From Phycisphaerae bacterium (GTDB lineage Bacteria; Planctomycetota; Phycisphaerae; Phycisphaerales; UBA1924): a stretch of 57,011 bases of DNA. The first letter of the stretch is position 1; the number at the start of each line of letters is the position of its first letter. This document shows, one piece after another, positions 43,546-52,223 of this stretch. A program made the translations under genes and the position numbers. Location of the stretch: assembly GCA_016794925.1 (NCBI GenBank), contig JAEUIW010000021.1:1-57011 (forward strand), in the 5' to 3' direction. Below the pieces are notes generated by a model that had not been told where the DNA came from, made no database searches, and saw only the letters and a program-made list of their open reading frames with translations.

Positions 43546-44073
43546 ATGCGCGACGAGAGCATCCGTGTCCGTCCGGCGACCGAGCGCGACGTGCCGCTCA
43601 TCCTGGCGCTGATCCGCGAGCTGGCGGAGTACGAGCGCGCCCCGAACGACGTGGTGGCCACGGAGGACGCGCTGCGGTGCCACCTCTTCGGCCCGTGGGA
43701 CGCGACGAACGCGCGACCCGGGCCCGCCGCCGAGTGCCTGATCGGCGAGTGCGACGGCCGCGCCGAGGGATTCGCCCTGTACTTCAGCAACTTCTCGACC
43801 TGGATGGGCCGCCCGGGCCTGTACCTCGAGGACCTGTTCGTGCGGCCGAGCGCGCGCGGTCGCGGCCTCGGTCGCGCCCTGTTGCGGCGGTTGGCGCGCG
43901 TCGCCGTCGAACGCGGCTGCGGACGCATGGAGTGGGCCGTGCTGGACTGGAACCAGCCCGCCATCGGCTTCTACCGCGCCCTGGGCGCCACCCCGATGGA
44001 CGAATGGACCGTGTTCCGGCTGACCGGCCCCGCGCTGCGGGCCCTGGCCGACGAAGCACGCCCGGCCACATGA
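43546..44073 (+). CDS. GNAT-family N-acetyltransferase (SAT1-like)
   Basis: A 175-residue acetyl-CoA-dependent acetyltransferase. It begins IRVRPATERDVPLILALIRE, and the acetyl-CoA pyrophosphate loop is RPSARGRGLGRALL. The segment before it (GLYLEDLFVRP) and the C-terminal EWAVLDWNQPAIGFYRALGA are characteristic of the diamine/spermidine acetyltransferase-like subgroup. A small amine or polyamine substrate is therefore plausible but not proven. Ribosome-binding site GTGAGGCGA precedes ATG 43546. It converges with the BtuF-like gene. Confidence 0.9.
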   Translation: MRDESIRVRPATERDVPLILALIRELAEYERAPNDVVATEDALRCHLFGPWDATNARPGPAAECLIGECDGRAEGFALYFSNFSTWMGRPGLYLEDLFVRPSARGRGLGRALLRRLARVAVERGCGRMEWAVLDWNQPAIGFYRALGATPMDEWTVFRLTGPALRALADEARPAT

Positions 44074-44082
44074 CCGTCGGGC

Positions 44083-45066
44083 TCAGCCCGTCCAGGCTTC
44101 CCAAGCGAACCCCATCGGGATCAACTCGGGCCGGTCGTTGAGGTAACCGACCAGCCACTCGAAAGCGTCCACCAGGCGCGGCCCGGGCCGGTTGAAATAC
44201 TGGTTCCCATCCACGATGGCCACGGCGGGCGTGATCCCGGACCGAGCCCGCCTGACCGCGGGGAGATCATCGAACCATGGCGCGCCCGCCAGGGCCGCGA
44301 ACTCGGCCCGCGCCCGCGCCAGGTCCAGGCCGCACGGGCACACAACCAGCACGTCGGGACGGGCCGCGCCGAGTTCATCGTGCGACACCCGTCGCGAGGC
44401 GGCCGCGGTGCGCGCGGTGCTGCCGATGGGGCCCGCCGCGGCTCCAGCTCCCGCGCTCGGGACGGTGGGGTTGAGCGGGTGGCGGGCCCCGGCGCGTTCC
44501 ACGAGCTGCGCCGTCCAGTGCCCCGCCACGAACGGCGGATCGGTCCATTCAAGGAACGCGACCACGGGCCCCTCGCCGTAGGGGTTCACGAAGTCGCCCG
44601 CCGCGTAGAGGCGCTGGCGCAGCTCGATGACGGCCGCGGCCGCGTTGTCATCGAGCCCGACGGCGCGCCCCACCGCGAGCACATCGTCCAGGATGCCCTC
44701 GACCGTGAGCGCGTCCAGCGACACCACACGCGCCCGCGTCGGCAACGACTCCGCGACCGAGCGCACGCACGCGAGGTCGATCGAGCACACGCGGCAGAGG
44801 TCCTGCGTGAGGATCAGGTCGGGCCGCAGGCGCCCAAGCAGCTCCACGTCGAGATCGTACAGGGCCAGGCCCGAGGCGAGCGCGGCGGAGACCCCGGCAT
44901 CGACCTGGGCCGACGAGACGAACTCCGTGCGCGCCGTCGTCAGCACCGGTAGCCGGCGCGCTTCCGGAGGCCAGTCGCACTCGTGCGAGCGCCCGACGAG
45001 CAGCGACCCGCCGCCGATCCTGCACAGCATCTCGGTCGCGGACGGAAGCAGTGACACGACGCGCAC
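44083..45066 (-). CDS. BtuF-like cobalamin-binding / ABC substrate-binding-fold protein
   Basis: A protein of the periplasmic-binding helical-backbone class related to BtuF. The hallmark N-terminus is VVSLLPSATEMLCRIG followed by LVGRSHECDWP. The C-terminal lobe contains PDVLVVCPCGLDLARA and VDGNQYFNRPGPRLVDAFEW. Start choice: GTG 45066 (VRVVSLLPSATEM) gives a canonical 327-residue protein; the longer GTG 45126 adds 20 unlikely residues. With this start there is no signal peptide, so it is probably cytosolic, as in many BtuF-like orphan proteins. No btuC/btuD adjoins. It may handle corrinoids, but ligand is inferred. Confidence 0.85.
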   Translation of the reverse strand: MRVVSLLPSATEMLCRIGGGSLLVGRSHECDWPPEARRLPVLTTARTEFVSSAQVDAGVSAALASGLALYDLDVELLGRLRPDLILTQDLCRVCSIDLACVRSVAESLPTRARVVSLDALTVEGILDDVLAVGRAVGLDDNAAAAVIELRQRLYAAGDFVNPYGEGPVVAFLEWTDPPFVAGHWTAQLVERAGARHPLNPTVPSAGAGAAAGPIGSTARTAAASRRVSHDELGAARPDVLVVCPCGLDLARARAEFAALAGAPWFDDLPAVRRARSGITPAVAIVDGNQYFNRPGPRLVDAFEWLVGYLNDRPELIPMGFAWEAWTG

Positions 45067-45225
45067 GGGACAGGTTACGCGCGGGCAGAGTTCGGGGAAG
45101 AGGGCCGAGGGCTCAGCGCTCGGCACGTGCGGGTCGAACCGCGGGCGGTGGGGTTCCCGTAAGGAATCGTCCGCCGCGCCGCCCCGGCATGGCCGCCGAC
45201 GTCGTCGGAGGTATGAGGACAGGAT

Positions 45226-45276
45226 GGGGGTGGTGGGTTGTGGGGGGTGGAGGGTGGGGAGGGGAGGGTGGCGGGG
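45226..45276 (+). other. G-tract cluster (putative G-quadruplex) upstream of RMD1-like gene
   Basis: At least eight runs of three or more G occur within 51 bases. The core 45252-45268 (GGG T GGGG A GGGG A GGG) fits a tight parallel G-quadruplex with 1-base loops. It lies 28 bases upstream of the ATG at 45304, on the coding strand, and so would be in the mRNA leader or promoter. Confidence 0.6.
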
Positions 45277-45303
45277 TGTGTCTCGTGCGAGTAACGTGGT
45301 CGG

Positions 45304-46491
45304 ATGGGCAACGGGGCCACACCAACTGTGCCGGGCGGGCCGCTGCGGGGGGTGTGCTGGATCACCTTCGCGTTCGATATCGGGTTGTCAACGGACCTCG
45401 CCGCGGCGGAGCGGGCCTTGCAGGGTGTGGGCACGCATCGACGGCGACTGGGCGCCGCGGCCGCGGGGACAGTGGGGGGTATCGCAGATGCGGGGGAGCA
45501 CGTGCCGCCCAAGGGCCCTTCGGCCCAGTTTGCCTATCGGCCGCCGCCCCTGGTGGTTCGGCTCGAGGGATCCGCCGTGGCCGTGCGGCCGGGCGATGCC
45601 GGGTGCGTCACCGAGGCGGCCGCCGAGGGGGTCCTGTACGATTTCGGCGCGGCGACCGTCACATACCGCATCGCCTTCCAGGCCGATCCCGAGGAACTGG
45701 TGCGGCTCAGCGAAGCACTGTACGAGAACGCTCCGCTGATCGACGACGCCCGCGCCCGCGCCCGCGCGCTCCTCGCCCGCCTCGGCGGCGCGGTGTCGCG
45801 ACCGGGGTTGTCGCCGCTGGTCGAGGACTACCACGTCTGGCGGCTGGAGGAGCCCGCGGGCGAGCCCGACGCCGAAACCTGGCTGGCCGCGCACGCGGCG
45901 TGGGTGGCGCGACTCCTCCGCGCCGAGTGCAGGAGCCTGGCCCCGTCGCAGCGGTCCGATGCGCTCGCGTCCCGGCTGTCCTACGGCGAGCGGGACATGG
46001 CGATCGTGGACTGGAACGCCGCGCTGCTGATGGGTTCCGAGGGGGAGGACGCCAGGGCCATCCTCGAGTTCGCGAACGTCGAGCTGCTGGAGGTGTGCTT
46101 CCTGGACGATCGCCTCGACGAGGCGCTCGAAAGGGCCTACCAGGCCGTGCGGCACGACCAGCCCCCCTGGGCGTGGGCCCGCCAGCTCTTCGGCCGCCCC
46201 GCGGCGGAGCTGGAGCAGACGGCGCGCCTGCTGATCGATTCCGCCCTGCTCTTCGAAGAGGTGAACAACGCCCTCAAACTGCTCGGGGATCAGCACCTGG
46301 CCCGCCTCTACGGCCTGGCGGCGCGACGGTTCCACCTGCCCGAATGGGACGCGAGCATCCTGCGAAAAATGCACACCGTCGAGAGCGTGCACGACAAGCT
46401 GGCCGGCCGCCAGACCAACCGCAGGATGGAAGTCCTGGAGTGGATCGTGATCGTGCTGATCGCGCTCGAGATCGTGCTGGCCCTGCGATAG
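45304..46491 (+). CDS. RMD1/DUF155 family protein
   Basis: A 395-residue protein. The N-terminal half is beta-rich and poorly conserved. From about residue 100 it matches DUF155: GVLYDFGAATVTYRIAFQAD, then RLSYGERDMAIVDWNAALLM, LEFANVELLEVCFLDDRLDE, and near the end NALKLLGDQHLARLYGLAAR. A C-terminal hydrophobic helix (EWIVIVLIALEIVLAL) anchors it in the membrane after VHDKLAGRQTNRRMEVL. Eukaryotic RMD1 relatives act in mitochondria or sporulation; bacterial function is unknown. ATG 45304 is used; the ribosome-binding site is obscure within a G-rich leader. Confidence 0.85.
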   Translation: MGNGATPTVPGGPLRGVCWITFAFDIGLSTDLAAAERALQGVGTHRRRLGAAAAGTVGGIADAGEHVPPKGPSAQFAYRPPPLVVRLEGSAVAVRPGDAGCVTEAAAEGVLYDFGAATVTYRIAFQADPEELVRLSEALYENAPLIDDARARARALLARLGGAVSRPGLSPLVEDYHVWRLEEPAGEPDAETWLAAHAAWVARLLRAECRSLAPSQRSDALASRLSYGERDMAIVDWNAALLMGSEGEDARAILEFANVELLEVCFLDDRLDEALERAYQAVRHDQPPWAWARQLFGRPAAELEQTARLLIDSALLFEEVNNALKLLGDQHLARLYGLAARRFHLPEWDASILRKMHTVESVHDKLAGRQTNRRMEVLEWIVIVLIALEIVLALR

Positions 46492-46511
46492 CCGGCGACA
46501 CGGGCGCCGCC

Positions 46512-47237
46512 CTACCACCGCACGTGCACGCCCATGTGGTAGTACCCGCCGGTCGGCCCGTCGTCGGGGAGCGTCGCGAGCGCCACGCCGGTCTTGGCGC
46601 CGTCCTCGACCCGCATCGGCGCACCCGGCCCGCCCAGGTCCGTCTTGACCCACCCCGGGTGCGCCGCGTTCACCTTGATCCGCGTGCCCCGGAGTTCGTG
46701 CGCGAGGTGGTTCGTGAACATGTTCACCGCGGCCTTGCTGCTGTCGTACGCCAGGAATTTCGTCGCGTGGATCGAGCTGTTCGGATCGGCGTGCTCGGCC
46801 AGGCTGCCCAGGATGCTGGTGACGTTGACGATCCGCCCCGCCCGGCTCGCGCGCAGGAGCGGGAGAAACGCCTGCGTGGTCGCGACCAGTCCGAAAAAAT
46901 TGACCTCGAAGGTCCGGCGGAGCGTGTCGATGGGGACCGCGGATCCGGGCCCGTCCGCGGCGTAGTCCAGCTGCCCGGCGTTGTTCACCAGCACGTCCAG
47001 CACCCCGAACTCGCGCGCCACGCGGTCCGCCGCGGCCGCGATCGTTCCGACGTCGGTGACCTCCAGCGCGAGCCACTCCGCCGTGACGCCCGCCTTGCGA
47101 AGGCCCTCCGCCGCGGCCAGCCCCCGCGGCCCGTCGCGCGCGCCCACCAGCACCGTCATGCCCAGCCCGCCAAGCTGCAGCGCGGTCTCGTAACCGATGC
47201 CCTTGTTGCCGCCGGTGATGAGAGCGATGGTCGCCAC
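46512..47237 (-). CDS. Short-chain dehydrogenase/reductase
   Basis: A 241-residue classical SDR. The start is GTG 47237 with AGGATC upstream. Cofactor motif TGGNKGIG, structural NNAG (VLVNNAGQLD), catalytic Ser in IVNVTSILG and catalytic Tyr/Lys in YDSSKAAVNMF are all present. The sequence resembles NADPH-dependent carbonyl-reductase-like SDRs (ITGGNKGIGYETA). Substrate is unknown. It is first in position of three minus-strand oxidoreductase genes (46512..49039), each with its own ribosome-binding site. Confidence 0.92.
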   Translation of the reverse strand: MATIALITGGNKGIGYETALQLGGLGMTVLVGARDGPRGLAAAEGLRKAGVTAEWLALEVTDVGTIAAAADRVAREFGVLDVLVNNAGQLDYAADGPGSAVPIDTLRRTFEVNFFGLVATTQAFLPLLRASRAGRIVNVTSILGSLAEHADPNSSIHATKFLAYDSSKAAVNMFTNHLAHELRGTRIKVNAAHPGWVKTDLGGPGAPMRVEDGAKTGVALATLPDDGPTGGYYHMGVHVRW

Positions 47238-47284
47238 GGGGATCCTCCGTGCATGGTGCCGGCGGGGCCGCGCGCCCGGCGCGG

Positions 47285-48298
47285 TCAGTCCAGATCGTTC
47301 TGCAGCACCACCCGGTAGCGCGCCCGGCCGGACTCGAGATGCGCGAAGGCCTCGTTCGCCTTGCTCATCGGGAAACTCTCGGTGACGGGCGCGATGCCGT
47401 GCCGGGCGCAGAAATCGATCATCATCGCTGTGGTCGCGGGGCTGCCCAGCGGCGACCCCGAGAGCTGCTTCTGACCGCTGATGAGCGGGAACGCGCCGAT
47501 CGCCAGCGGCTCGAGAACCGCCCCCACGAAGTGCAGCCGGCCGGCGGGCGCCAGCGCGTCGATGTACGCCCCCCAGTTCAGCGGAACATTCGCCGTGACC
47601 AGGATGAAATTCAACGCCCCCTTCAGGCCCGCGATCGCCCCGTCGCTCCGCGAGTCAACCGTGTGGTGCGCGCCCAGCGCCAGCGCCTCCTTCGCCTTCG
47701 CTCCCGCGGACGTGAACGCGTACACCTCGCAGCCCCACTTGTTCAGGAACTGCACCGCCAGGTGCCCCAGCCCGCCGATGCCCACCACCCCGACGCGGTC
47801 CGTCGGCCGCACGCCGAACTGCACCAGCGGGTTGAACACCGTGATCCCGCCGCAGAACAGCGGCCCGGCTTTCCCCGCGTCCAGCGCGTCCGGCAAGTGC
47901 GTCACCCATTCCCAGTTCGCGCGCACCCGCGACGCGAAGCCCCCGTGCCGGCCCACGATCGTCTGCTCGTTGGACCCGCACAGATTGTGGTGGCCGCTCA
48001 GGCACTGGCGGCACGTCAGGCACGAGTGCGAGTACCACCCCAGGCCCACGCGGTCGCCCACCCTCACGCCCCTGACCTCGGCCCCCGTCGCCGTCACCGT
48101 CCCCACGATCTCGTGCCCCGGCACCAGCGGGTACGCGCTCATCCCCCACTCGTTGTTCCGCATCGACAGGTCGCTGTGGCAGATGCCGCAGCTCGCGACG
48201 CGGATCTCGACCTGCTCCTTGCCCAGCGGGCCGGGCTCGAACTCAAACGGCGCGAGCGGGCCCCGCGCTTCGCGGGCGGCCATGGCGCGGATCTTCAT
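47285..48298 (-). CDS. Zinc-dependent NAD(P)-alcohol dehydrogenase (YahK/CAD-like)
   Basis: A 337-residue medium-chain dehydrogenase. ATG 48298 has GGAGGAGG upstream. Catalytic zinc ligands are Cys in SCGICHSDL and His in PGHEIVGTV; the structural zinc lobe is CLTCRQCLSGHHNLC. The NADP-type Rossmann motif is VGVVGIGGLGHLAVQF. Lack of the usual loop and the order of motifs fit the cinnamyl-alcohol-dehydrogenase/YahK group, which reduces aldehydes with NADPH. The next gene is an SDR, so the pair may act on related carbonyl compounds, which is inference from position. Confidence 0.92.
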   Translation of the reverse strand: MKIRAMAAREARGPLAPFEFEPGPLGKEQVEIRVASCGICHSDLSMRNNEWGMSAYPLVPGHEIVGTVTATGAEVRGVRVGDRVGLGWYSHSCLTCRQCLSGHHNLCGSNEQTIVGRHGGFASRVRANWEWVTHLPDALDAGKAGPLFCGGITVFNPLVQFGVRPTDRVGVVGIGGLGHLAVQFLNKWGCEVYAFTSAGAKAKEALALGAHHTVDSRSDGAIAGLKGALNFILVTANVPLNWGAYIDALAPAGRLHFVGAVLEPLAIGAFPLISGQKQLSGSPLGSPATTAMMIDFCARHGIAPVTESFPMSKANEAFAHLESGRARYRVVLQNDLD

Positions 48299-48382
48299 GA
48301 TCTGCCTCCTCCGGGGTGTGAGCGTGCGTGTGAGCGGGAGGGAAGGAGCCGGCCGCTCTCCGGTCGTACGTCATCGAAACAG

Positions 48383-49039
48383 TCAAACCCGCCGGACCAC
48401 GTCCTCGTGGCGGGCCCGCACCTTCGGCATCGACGCCAGCGCGTCGTCCGCGCCGCGGTACCCCGCGGTGGCGACCACCACCGCCGCGAATCCCTGCGCA
48501 CGCAGCCCGAGAATCTCGTCGTACGGCGCCGGGACGAAGCCCTCCATCGGGCACGCGTCGATCCCCAGCATCGCCGCGGACGTGAGGAACACGCCCAGGG
48601 CGATGTACACCTGGCTGCGGGTCCATGTCTCCATCGAACCGCCCGGCAGGCCCGCCGGCGCGCCCACCGACCGGGTCATCATCCCCCGATATTCGTCCAG
48701 GGACTGGCCCGGCACCGCGCGGACCTCCGCGATCCTCCGCACGTACGCATCCACGTCCGCCACCGTCACCTCGACCTTGCGGGCGAACACCACCAGGTGC
48801 GAGGCGTCGGTGATCTGCGGCTGCCCCCACGACGCCTCGCGCAACCGGGCCCGGACGGCGGGGGTCGTCACGACCACGAACCGCCACGGCTGCAGGCCGT
48901 AGCTCGACGGCGCGAGCACCATCGCCCGTTCCAGCGCCGCCCACGATGCCTCGGGGATCTTCTTCGCGGGGTCGAATTTCTTGACGGCGTACCGCCACAG
49001 GAGCCGCTCGATCAACGCGTCGGGACTGGTGGTGAACAA
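48383..49039 (-). CDS. NfsB-like NAD(P)H nitroreductase
   Basis: A 218-residue FMN-dependent oxidoreductase. The start is TTG 49039. FMN and substrate landmarks are WRYAVKKFDPAKKI at the N-terminus, LAPSSYGLQPWRFVVV, the dimer/lid region SQVYIALGVFLTSAAMLGID, and PMEGFVPAPYDEILGL. These place it in the NfsB/oxygen-insensitive subgroup, distinct from the C-terminal fragment at the start of the window. It lies upstream of the alcohol dehydrogenase on the same strand. Confidence 0.9.
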   Translation of the reverse strand: MFTTSPDALIERLLWRYAVKKFDPAKKIPEASWAALERAMVLAPSSYGLQPWRFVVVTTPAVRARLREASWGQPQITDASHLVVFARKVEVTVADVDAYVRRIAEVRAVPGQSLDEYRGMMTRSVGAPAGLPGGSMETWTRSQVYIALGVFLTSAAMLGIDACPMEGFVPAPYDEILGLRAQGFAAVVVATAGYRGADDALASMPKVRARHEDVVRRV

Positions 49040-49111
49040 AGTGCGGGACCCCTCGAAAACGGAGGTGCGGATTCGCCTGCGCTGGAGCGTACGCCCACCG
49101 GCGCACCCGCG

Positions 49112-50416
49112 TCAGAACGCCCGCTGCCGCGTCAGCCCGCGCACGCCCACCAGCCACCCCCCGATCCCGAACGCCAGCAGCACGCCGCACGGCAGCGCCA
49201 TGTCCGCCGCCGAGTACTCCCGGAACGTCGCGCCCTCGAAACTCAGCAGCGCCCACTTGAACGGGCTGATCGAGGAGGCGGTCTGCATCCACGGCGGCAG
49301 GAACATCATCGGAACCGAGCCGCCGCCGATCATCGCCAGCACGATCAGGATCGCGCGGGCCATGCCGCCCGCGCCCTGCTCGGTCGGAGACAGGCCCGCC
49401 AGCAGCGTGGCCACCCCCACGAACGCCAGCGAGGAGCAGACCACCGCCGCCAGCATCAACGGCCACGATGACACCCCAACGCCGAACACCAGCACGCCCA
49501 TCGTCAGCAGCAGCGCCTGCACGATCGCGCACGCCATGAAGCACGCCATCGCCTTCCCCAGCAGGATCGTCCCGCGCCGCAGCGGCGCCACCGTCAGCCG
49601 CACCAGCGTCCCCGCCGCCCGCTCCGACGCGATCGACACCGCGAAACCCATCGCGCAGCCCATCAGCCCCCACACCACGCCCTGCGGGAACGACAGCTCG
49701 AAGCCCGATCGCGGACCGGCCGAGCCCCGCCGCTCCAGCTCCGTCACCGTCACCTCCACCGGCTGGAACGAGAACCCGCCGCCCGCTCCCTTCACGTCGC
49801 CGTCGGCCGCGCCCGCGCGCTCGGTCTGCGCGTTCACGGCGTCCAGCGCGTCGAACAACCGCCCCAGCGTCGGGCCCATCAGCGGATCGGAGAATCGCGC
49901 CGTCGCCAGTTGCCCGCGCGCCTCCGCGAGCAGGGCGCGGCTGCGGGCGGGATCAGTGATCCCCGACGCGATCTGCTTGAACGCCAGCTCGTTGAGCTTC
50001 CCGGTGATCAGCCCCGCCTCCGCGCCTCGGGCCGGATCGACCACCGCTTCCAGCCTCATCGCGCCGCGGAAGAACAGCAGGTCCGCCGCGCGCCCGAACC
50101 CCTCCGGGATCACCACCAGGGCCGTCGCGCGACCCTTCCGCACCGCCTCCTCCCCCGCCGCCCGGCTCTCGGCCCGGCTCACCGCCAGGCCCTTGGCCGA
50201 CTCCAACGCCCGCGCCATGCGTTCCGCCGCGTCGGTCCGTTCCCCCAGCCACACCGCCAACGCGAGGTCCTGCCGCTGCTCGCCCCGGCCCCCGAATATG
50301 CTCCCGAACAGGATCGCGACGCCCAGGGGAAAGACGAGCGTGAAGAACGCCGCCGCCGGATCGCGCAGCAGCAGCTTCAAGTCCTTGGTCGCGATCGTCC
50401 ACGCGGCGGAGAGCAT
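49112..50416 (-). CDS. ABC-2 type transporter permease
   Basis: A 434-residue membrane subunit. TM1 follows a cytosolic start (ATKDLKLLLRDPAAAFFTLV). A large external domain (about residues 45-225) follows. A block of five helices then reads VWGLMGCAMGFAVSIASERA, LGKAMACFMACAIVQALLLT, LMLAAVVCSSLAFVGVATLL, ARAILIVLAMIGGGSVPMMF and a final short one. The motif RAAGTLVRLTVAPLRRGTIL is the cytosolic coupling helix of ABC-2 exporters. Its ATG overlaps the ATPase stop (TGATG), so the pair is translationally coupled. The substrate is unknown. Confidence 0.9.
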   Translation of the reverse strand: MLSAAWTIATKDLKLLLRDPAAAFFTLVFPLGVAILFGSIFGGRGEQRQDLALAVWLGERTDAAERMARALESAKGLAVSRAESRAAGEEAVRKGRATALVVIPEGFGRAADLLFFRGAMRLEAVVDPARGAEAGLITGKLNELAFKQIASGITDPARSRALLAEARGQLATARFSDPLMGPTLGRLFDALDAVNAQTERAGAADGDVKGAGGGFSFQPVEVTVTELERRGSAGPRSGFELSFPQGVVWGLMGCAMGFAVSIASERAAGTLVRLTVAPLRRGTILLGKAMACFMACAIVQALLLTMGVLVFGVGVSSWPLMLAAVVCSSLAFVGVATLLAGLSPTEQGAGGMARAILIVLAMIGGGSVPMMFLPPWMQTASSISPFKWALLSFEGATFREYSAADMALPCGVLLAFGIGGWLVGVRGLTRQRAF

Positions 50417-51288
50417 CAGTCCCGCAGCCTCCTTCCCGTCAGCGTCAGGAACACCGATTCGAGATCGGGGCGGTCCAGCGTCACGCCCCGGATCGTGGCC
50501 GCGTCGGGACCGGTCATCACGCGCGTCAGCTCACGCACGGGGTCCGTCGTGGTCACGCGCTCGTCCGCCGTCGCCGGACCGCCGTTCCGCCGCACCGTGA
50601 GCACCGACCCGCCCCCGTGCGCGTCGATCAACTCCTCGATGGTCCCGATCGCGATGATCTTCCCGAGGTCCATGATCGCGACGCGTTCGCACAGTCGCTG
50701 CGCCTCTTCCATGTAGTGCGTGGTGTAGACCACCGTCGTGCCCCGCGCCGCCACCGACTGCACCAGATCAAGGATGCCCACGCGCGACTGCGGGTCCACG
50801 CCCGCCGTCGGCTCGTCCAGCAGCAGCAGCGGCGGATCGTGCACCAGCGCCGCGGCGAGGTTCAGCCGCCGCTTCATGCCCCCCGAGTACCCCTTCGCAC
50901 GGTCGCCCTTCCGCGGACCGAGCCCCACCAGCTCCAGCGCCGCGGCGACGCGCCCGCGCAGGTCCCGCCCCGACAGGCCCTGCAGGCGGGCGAAGAACGT
51001 CACGTTCTCTTCGCCGCTCAGCTCGTCGTACAACGCCAGCGACTGCGGCGCCAGGCCCAGCCCCAGCCGCACGCTCGGGTCGGAAGGGCTCGCGCCCGCG
51101 CCCGCGCCGATCAGCACCCGCCCCGAGTCCGGCGCCAGCAGGCCCACCGCCATCGCCATCGTGGTGGACTTTCCCGCTCCGTTCGGGCCCAGCAGCCCGA
51201 ACACCTCGCCGCGCCGCACCGTCAGCGACAGACCGTCCACCGCCACCGTCGAGCCGAACGCCTTGCGCAGGTTCTCCAACCGGAGCAT
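50416..51288 (-). CDS. ABC transporter ATP-binding protein
   Basis: A 290-residue ATPase of the drug/antibiotic exporter (CcmA-like) type. ATG 51288 (MLRLENLRKAFG) is chosen. Walker A is GPNGAGKST (residues 34-42), signature YSGGMKRRLNLAAALVHDPP, Walker B LLLLDEPTAGVDPQ and the H-loop TTVVYTTHYMEEAQ. It works with the ABC-2 permease encoded immediately downstream. The alpha/beta hydrolase gene ends 35 bases before its start and is probably in the same operon. Confidence 0.93.
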   Translation of the reverse strand: MLRLENLRKAFGSTVAVDGLSLTVRRGEVFGLLGPNGAGKSTTMAMAVGLLAPDSGRVLIGAGAGASPSDPSVRLGLGLAPQSLALYDELSGEENVTFFARLQGLSGRDLRGRVAAALELVGLGPRKGDRAKGYSGGMKRRLNLAAALVHDPPLLLLDEPTAGVDPQSRVGILDLVQSVAARGTTVVYTTHYMEEAQRLCERVAIMDLGKIIAIGTIEELIDAHGGGSVLTVRRNGGPATADERVTTTDPVRELTRVMTGPDAATIRGVTLDRPDLESVFLTLTGRRLRD

Positions 51289-51323
51289 CGCCCGAGTGTA
51301 CCGGCGATGACGGCCGGCCGCGC

Positions 51324-52112
51324 TCACCTCAGCCCGGCGAGGAAATGCTCCAGCGCCGTCGCGAACGATCCCGGCGCTTCCATCGGCGTGACGTGCCCCG
51401 CCCCGGGGATCCGCACCAGCGTCGAGCCCGGGATGCGCTCCGCCATGTCGCGCATCATCGCGGGAGGCGTGACGGCGTCCTCGTCGCCGGCGATCAGCAG
51501 CGTCGGCACGTCGATCGCCGCGAGCGTCGGCGTCGAGTCGGGGCGCTCGGCCAGCGCCAGCGCCCCGGCCGCGACGCCCACCGTCGAGCTGGACGACATC
51601 ATCGCGTGCAGCTCCGCGCGCAGCGCGGGGCCCGCCGATCGGCCCAGCACCATCGGGGTCATCAGGTCCGCCGCCACGCGGCTGCCCCTCCGCCGCACCA
51701 GCTCGGCGGTGTCACGCCGCTTGCGGGCGCCCTCGGCGGTCTCGGGCGTGGCGCGCCCGTTGGCCAGCACCAGCGCGCGCAGCCGGGCCCGGTGCCGCCG
51801 GAAGAACTCGAACGCGATCACCACGCCCATCGACAAGCCCACCAGCACGACCGGGCGGGTTGCGCGGGCCGCGTCGAGCAGCGCGGCGAGATCGTCCGCG
51901 TGACGCCCGATCCCCGCCCGCGCGCTCGGCTGGCTCTGCCCCAGGCCCCGGAGATCGGGCGTGAGGCAGCGGCAGCGGCCCGGGAGCAGCCCAACGACAC
52001 GCGTCCACATCGCGTGCGTGAGGGGATACCCGTGGACGAACAGCACCGGCGGCGCGTCGTCGGGACCCCGGACCTCCATGTGCAGCGAGGCGCCCTCGAC
52101 CGTCACGAACAT
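51324..52112 (-). CDS. Alpha/beta hydrolase
   Basis: A 262-residue cytosolic hydrolase. ATG 52112 (MFVTVEGASL) is chosen over an in-frame start eight codons upstream. The oxyanion HG motif is VLFVHGYPLTHAMW, the nucleophile elbow is VGLSMG with Ser94, the acid is probably in LLIAGDEDAVTPP, and His is in GAGHVTPMEAP. The lid contains ELVRRRGSRVAADL. Overall it resembles haloalkane dehalogenase or epoxide-hydrolase-like esterases; substrate is unknown. It is first gene of the ABC exporter operon. Confidence 0.9.
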   Translation of the reverse strand: MFVTVEGASLHMEVRGPDDAPPVLFVHGYPLTHAMWTRVVGLLPGRCRCLTPDLRGLGQSQPSARAGIGRHADDLAALLDAARATRPVVLVGLSMGVVIAFEFFRRHRARLRALVLANGRATPETAEGARKRRDTAELVRRRGSRVAADLMTPMVLGRSAGPALRAELHAMMSSSSTVGVAAGALALAERPDSTPTLAAIDVPTLLIAGDEDAVTPPAMMRDMAERIPGSTLVRIPGAGHVTPMEAPGSFATALEHFLAGLR

Positions 52113-52130
52113 GCCCGAGTCTACACCGCC

Positions 52131-52171
52131 TTTCAAAACGAAAGCCGGGCCCGTCGTGAGACGGGCCCGGC
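52131..52171 (-). terminator. Intrinsic terminator of the DUF11 lipoprotein gene
   Basis: A perfect 11-bp inverted repeat (52144-52154 with 52161-52171) with a 6-base loop. On the minus strand it is followed by TTTCGTTTT. It lies between the DUF11 stop at 52224 and the hydrolase start, and so should separate the two transcription units. Confidence 0.88.
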
Positions 52172-52223
52172 GGAGGGTTCACTTCAAGCCCGGATCAGCG
52201 GCCGATCCGGGGCGCTCCGTCGA

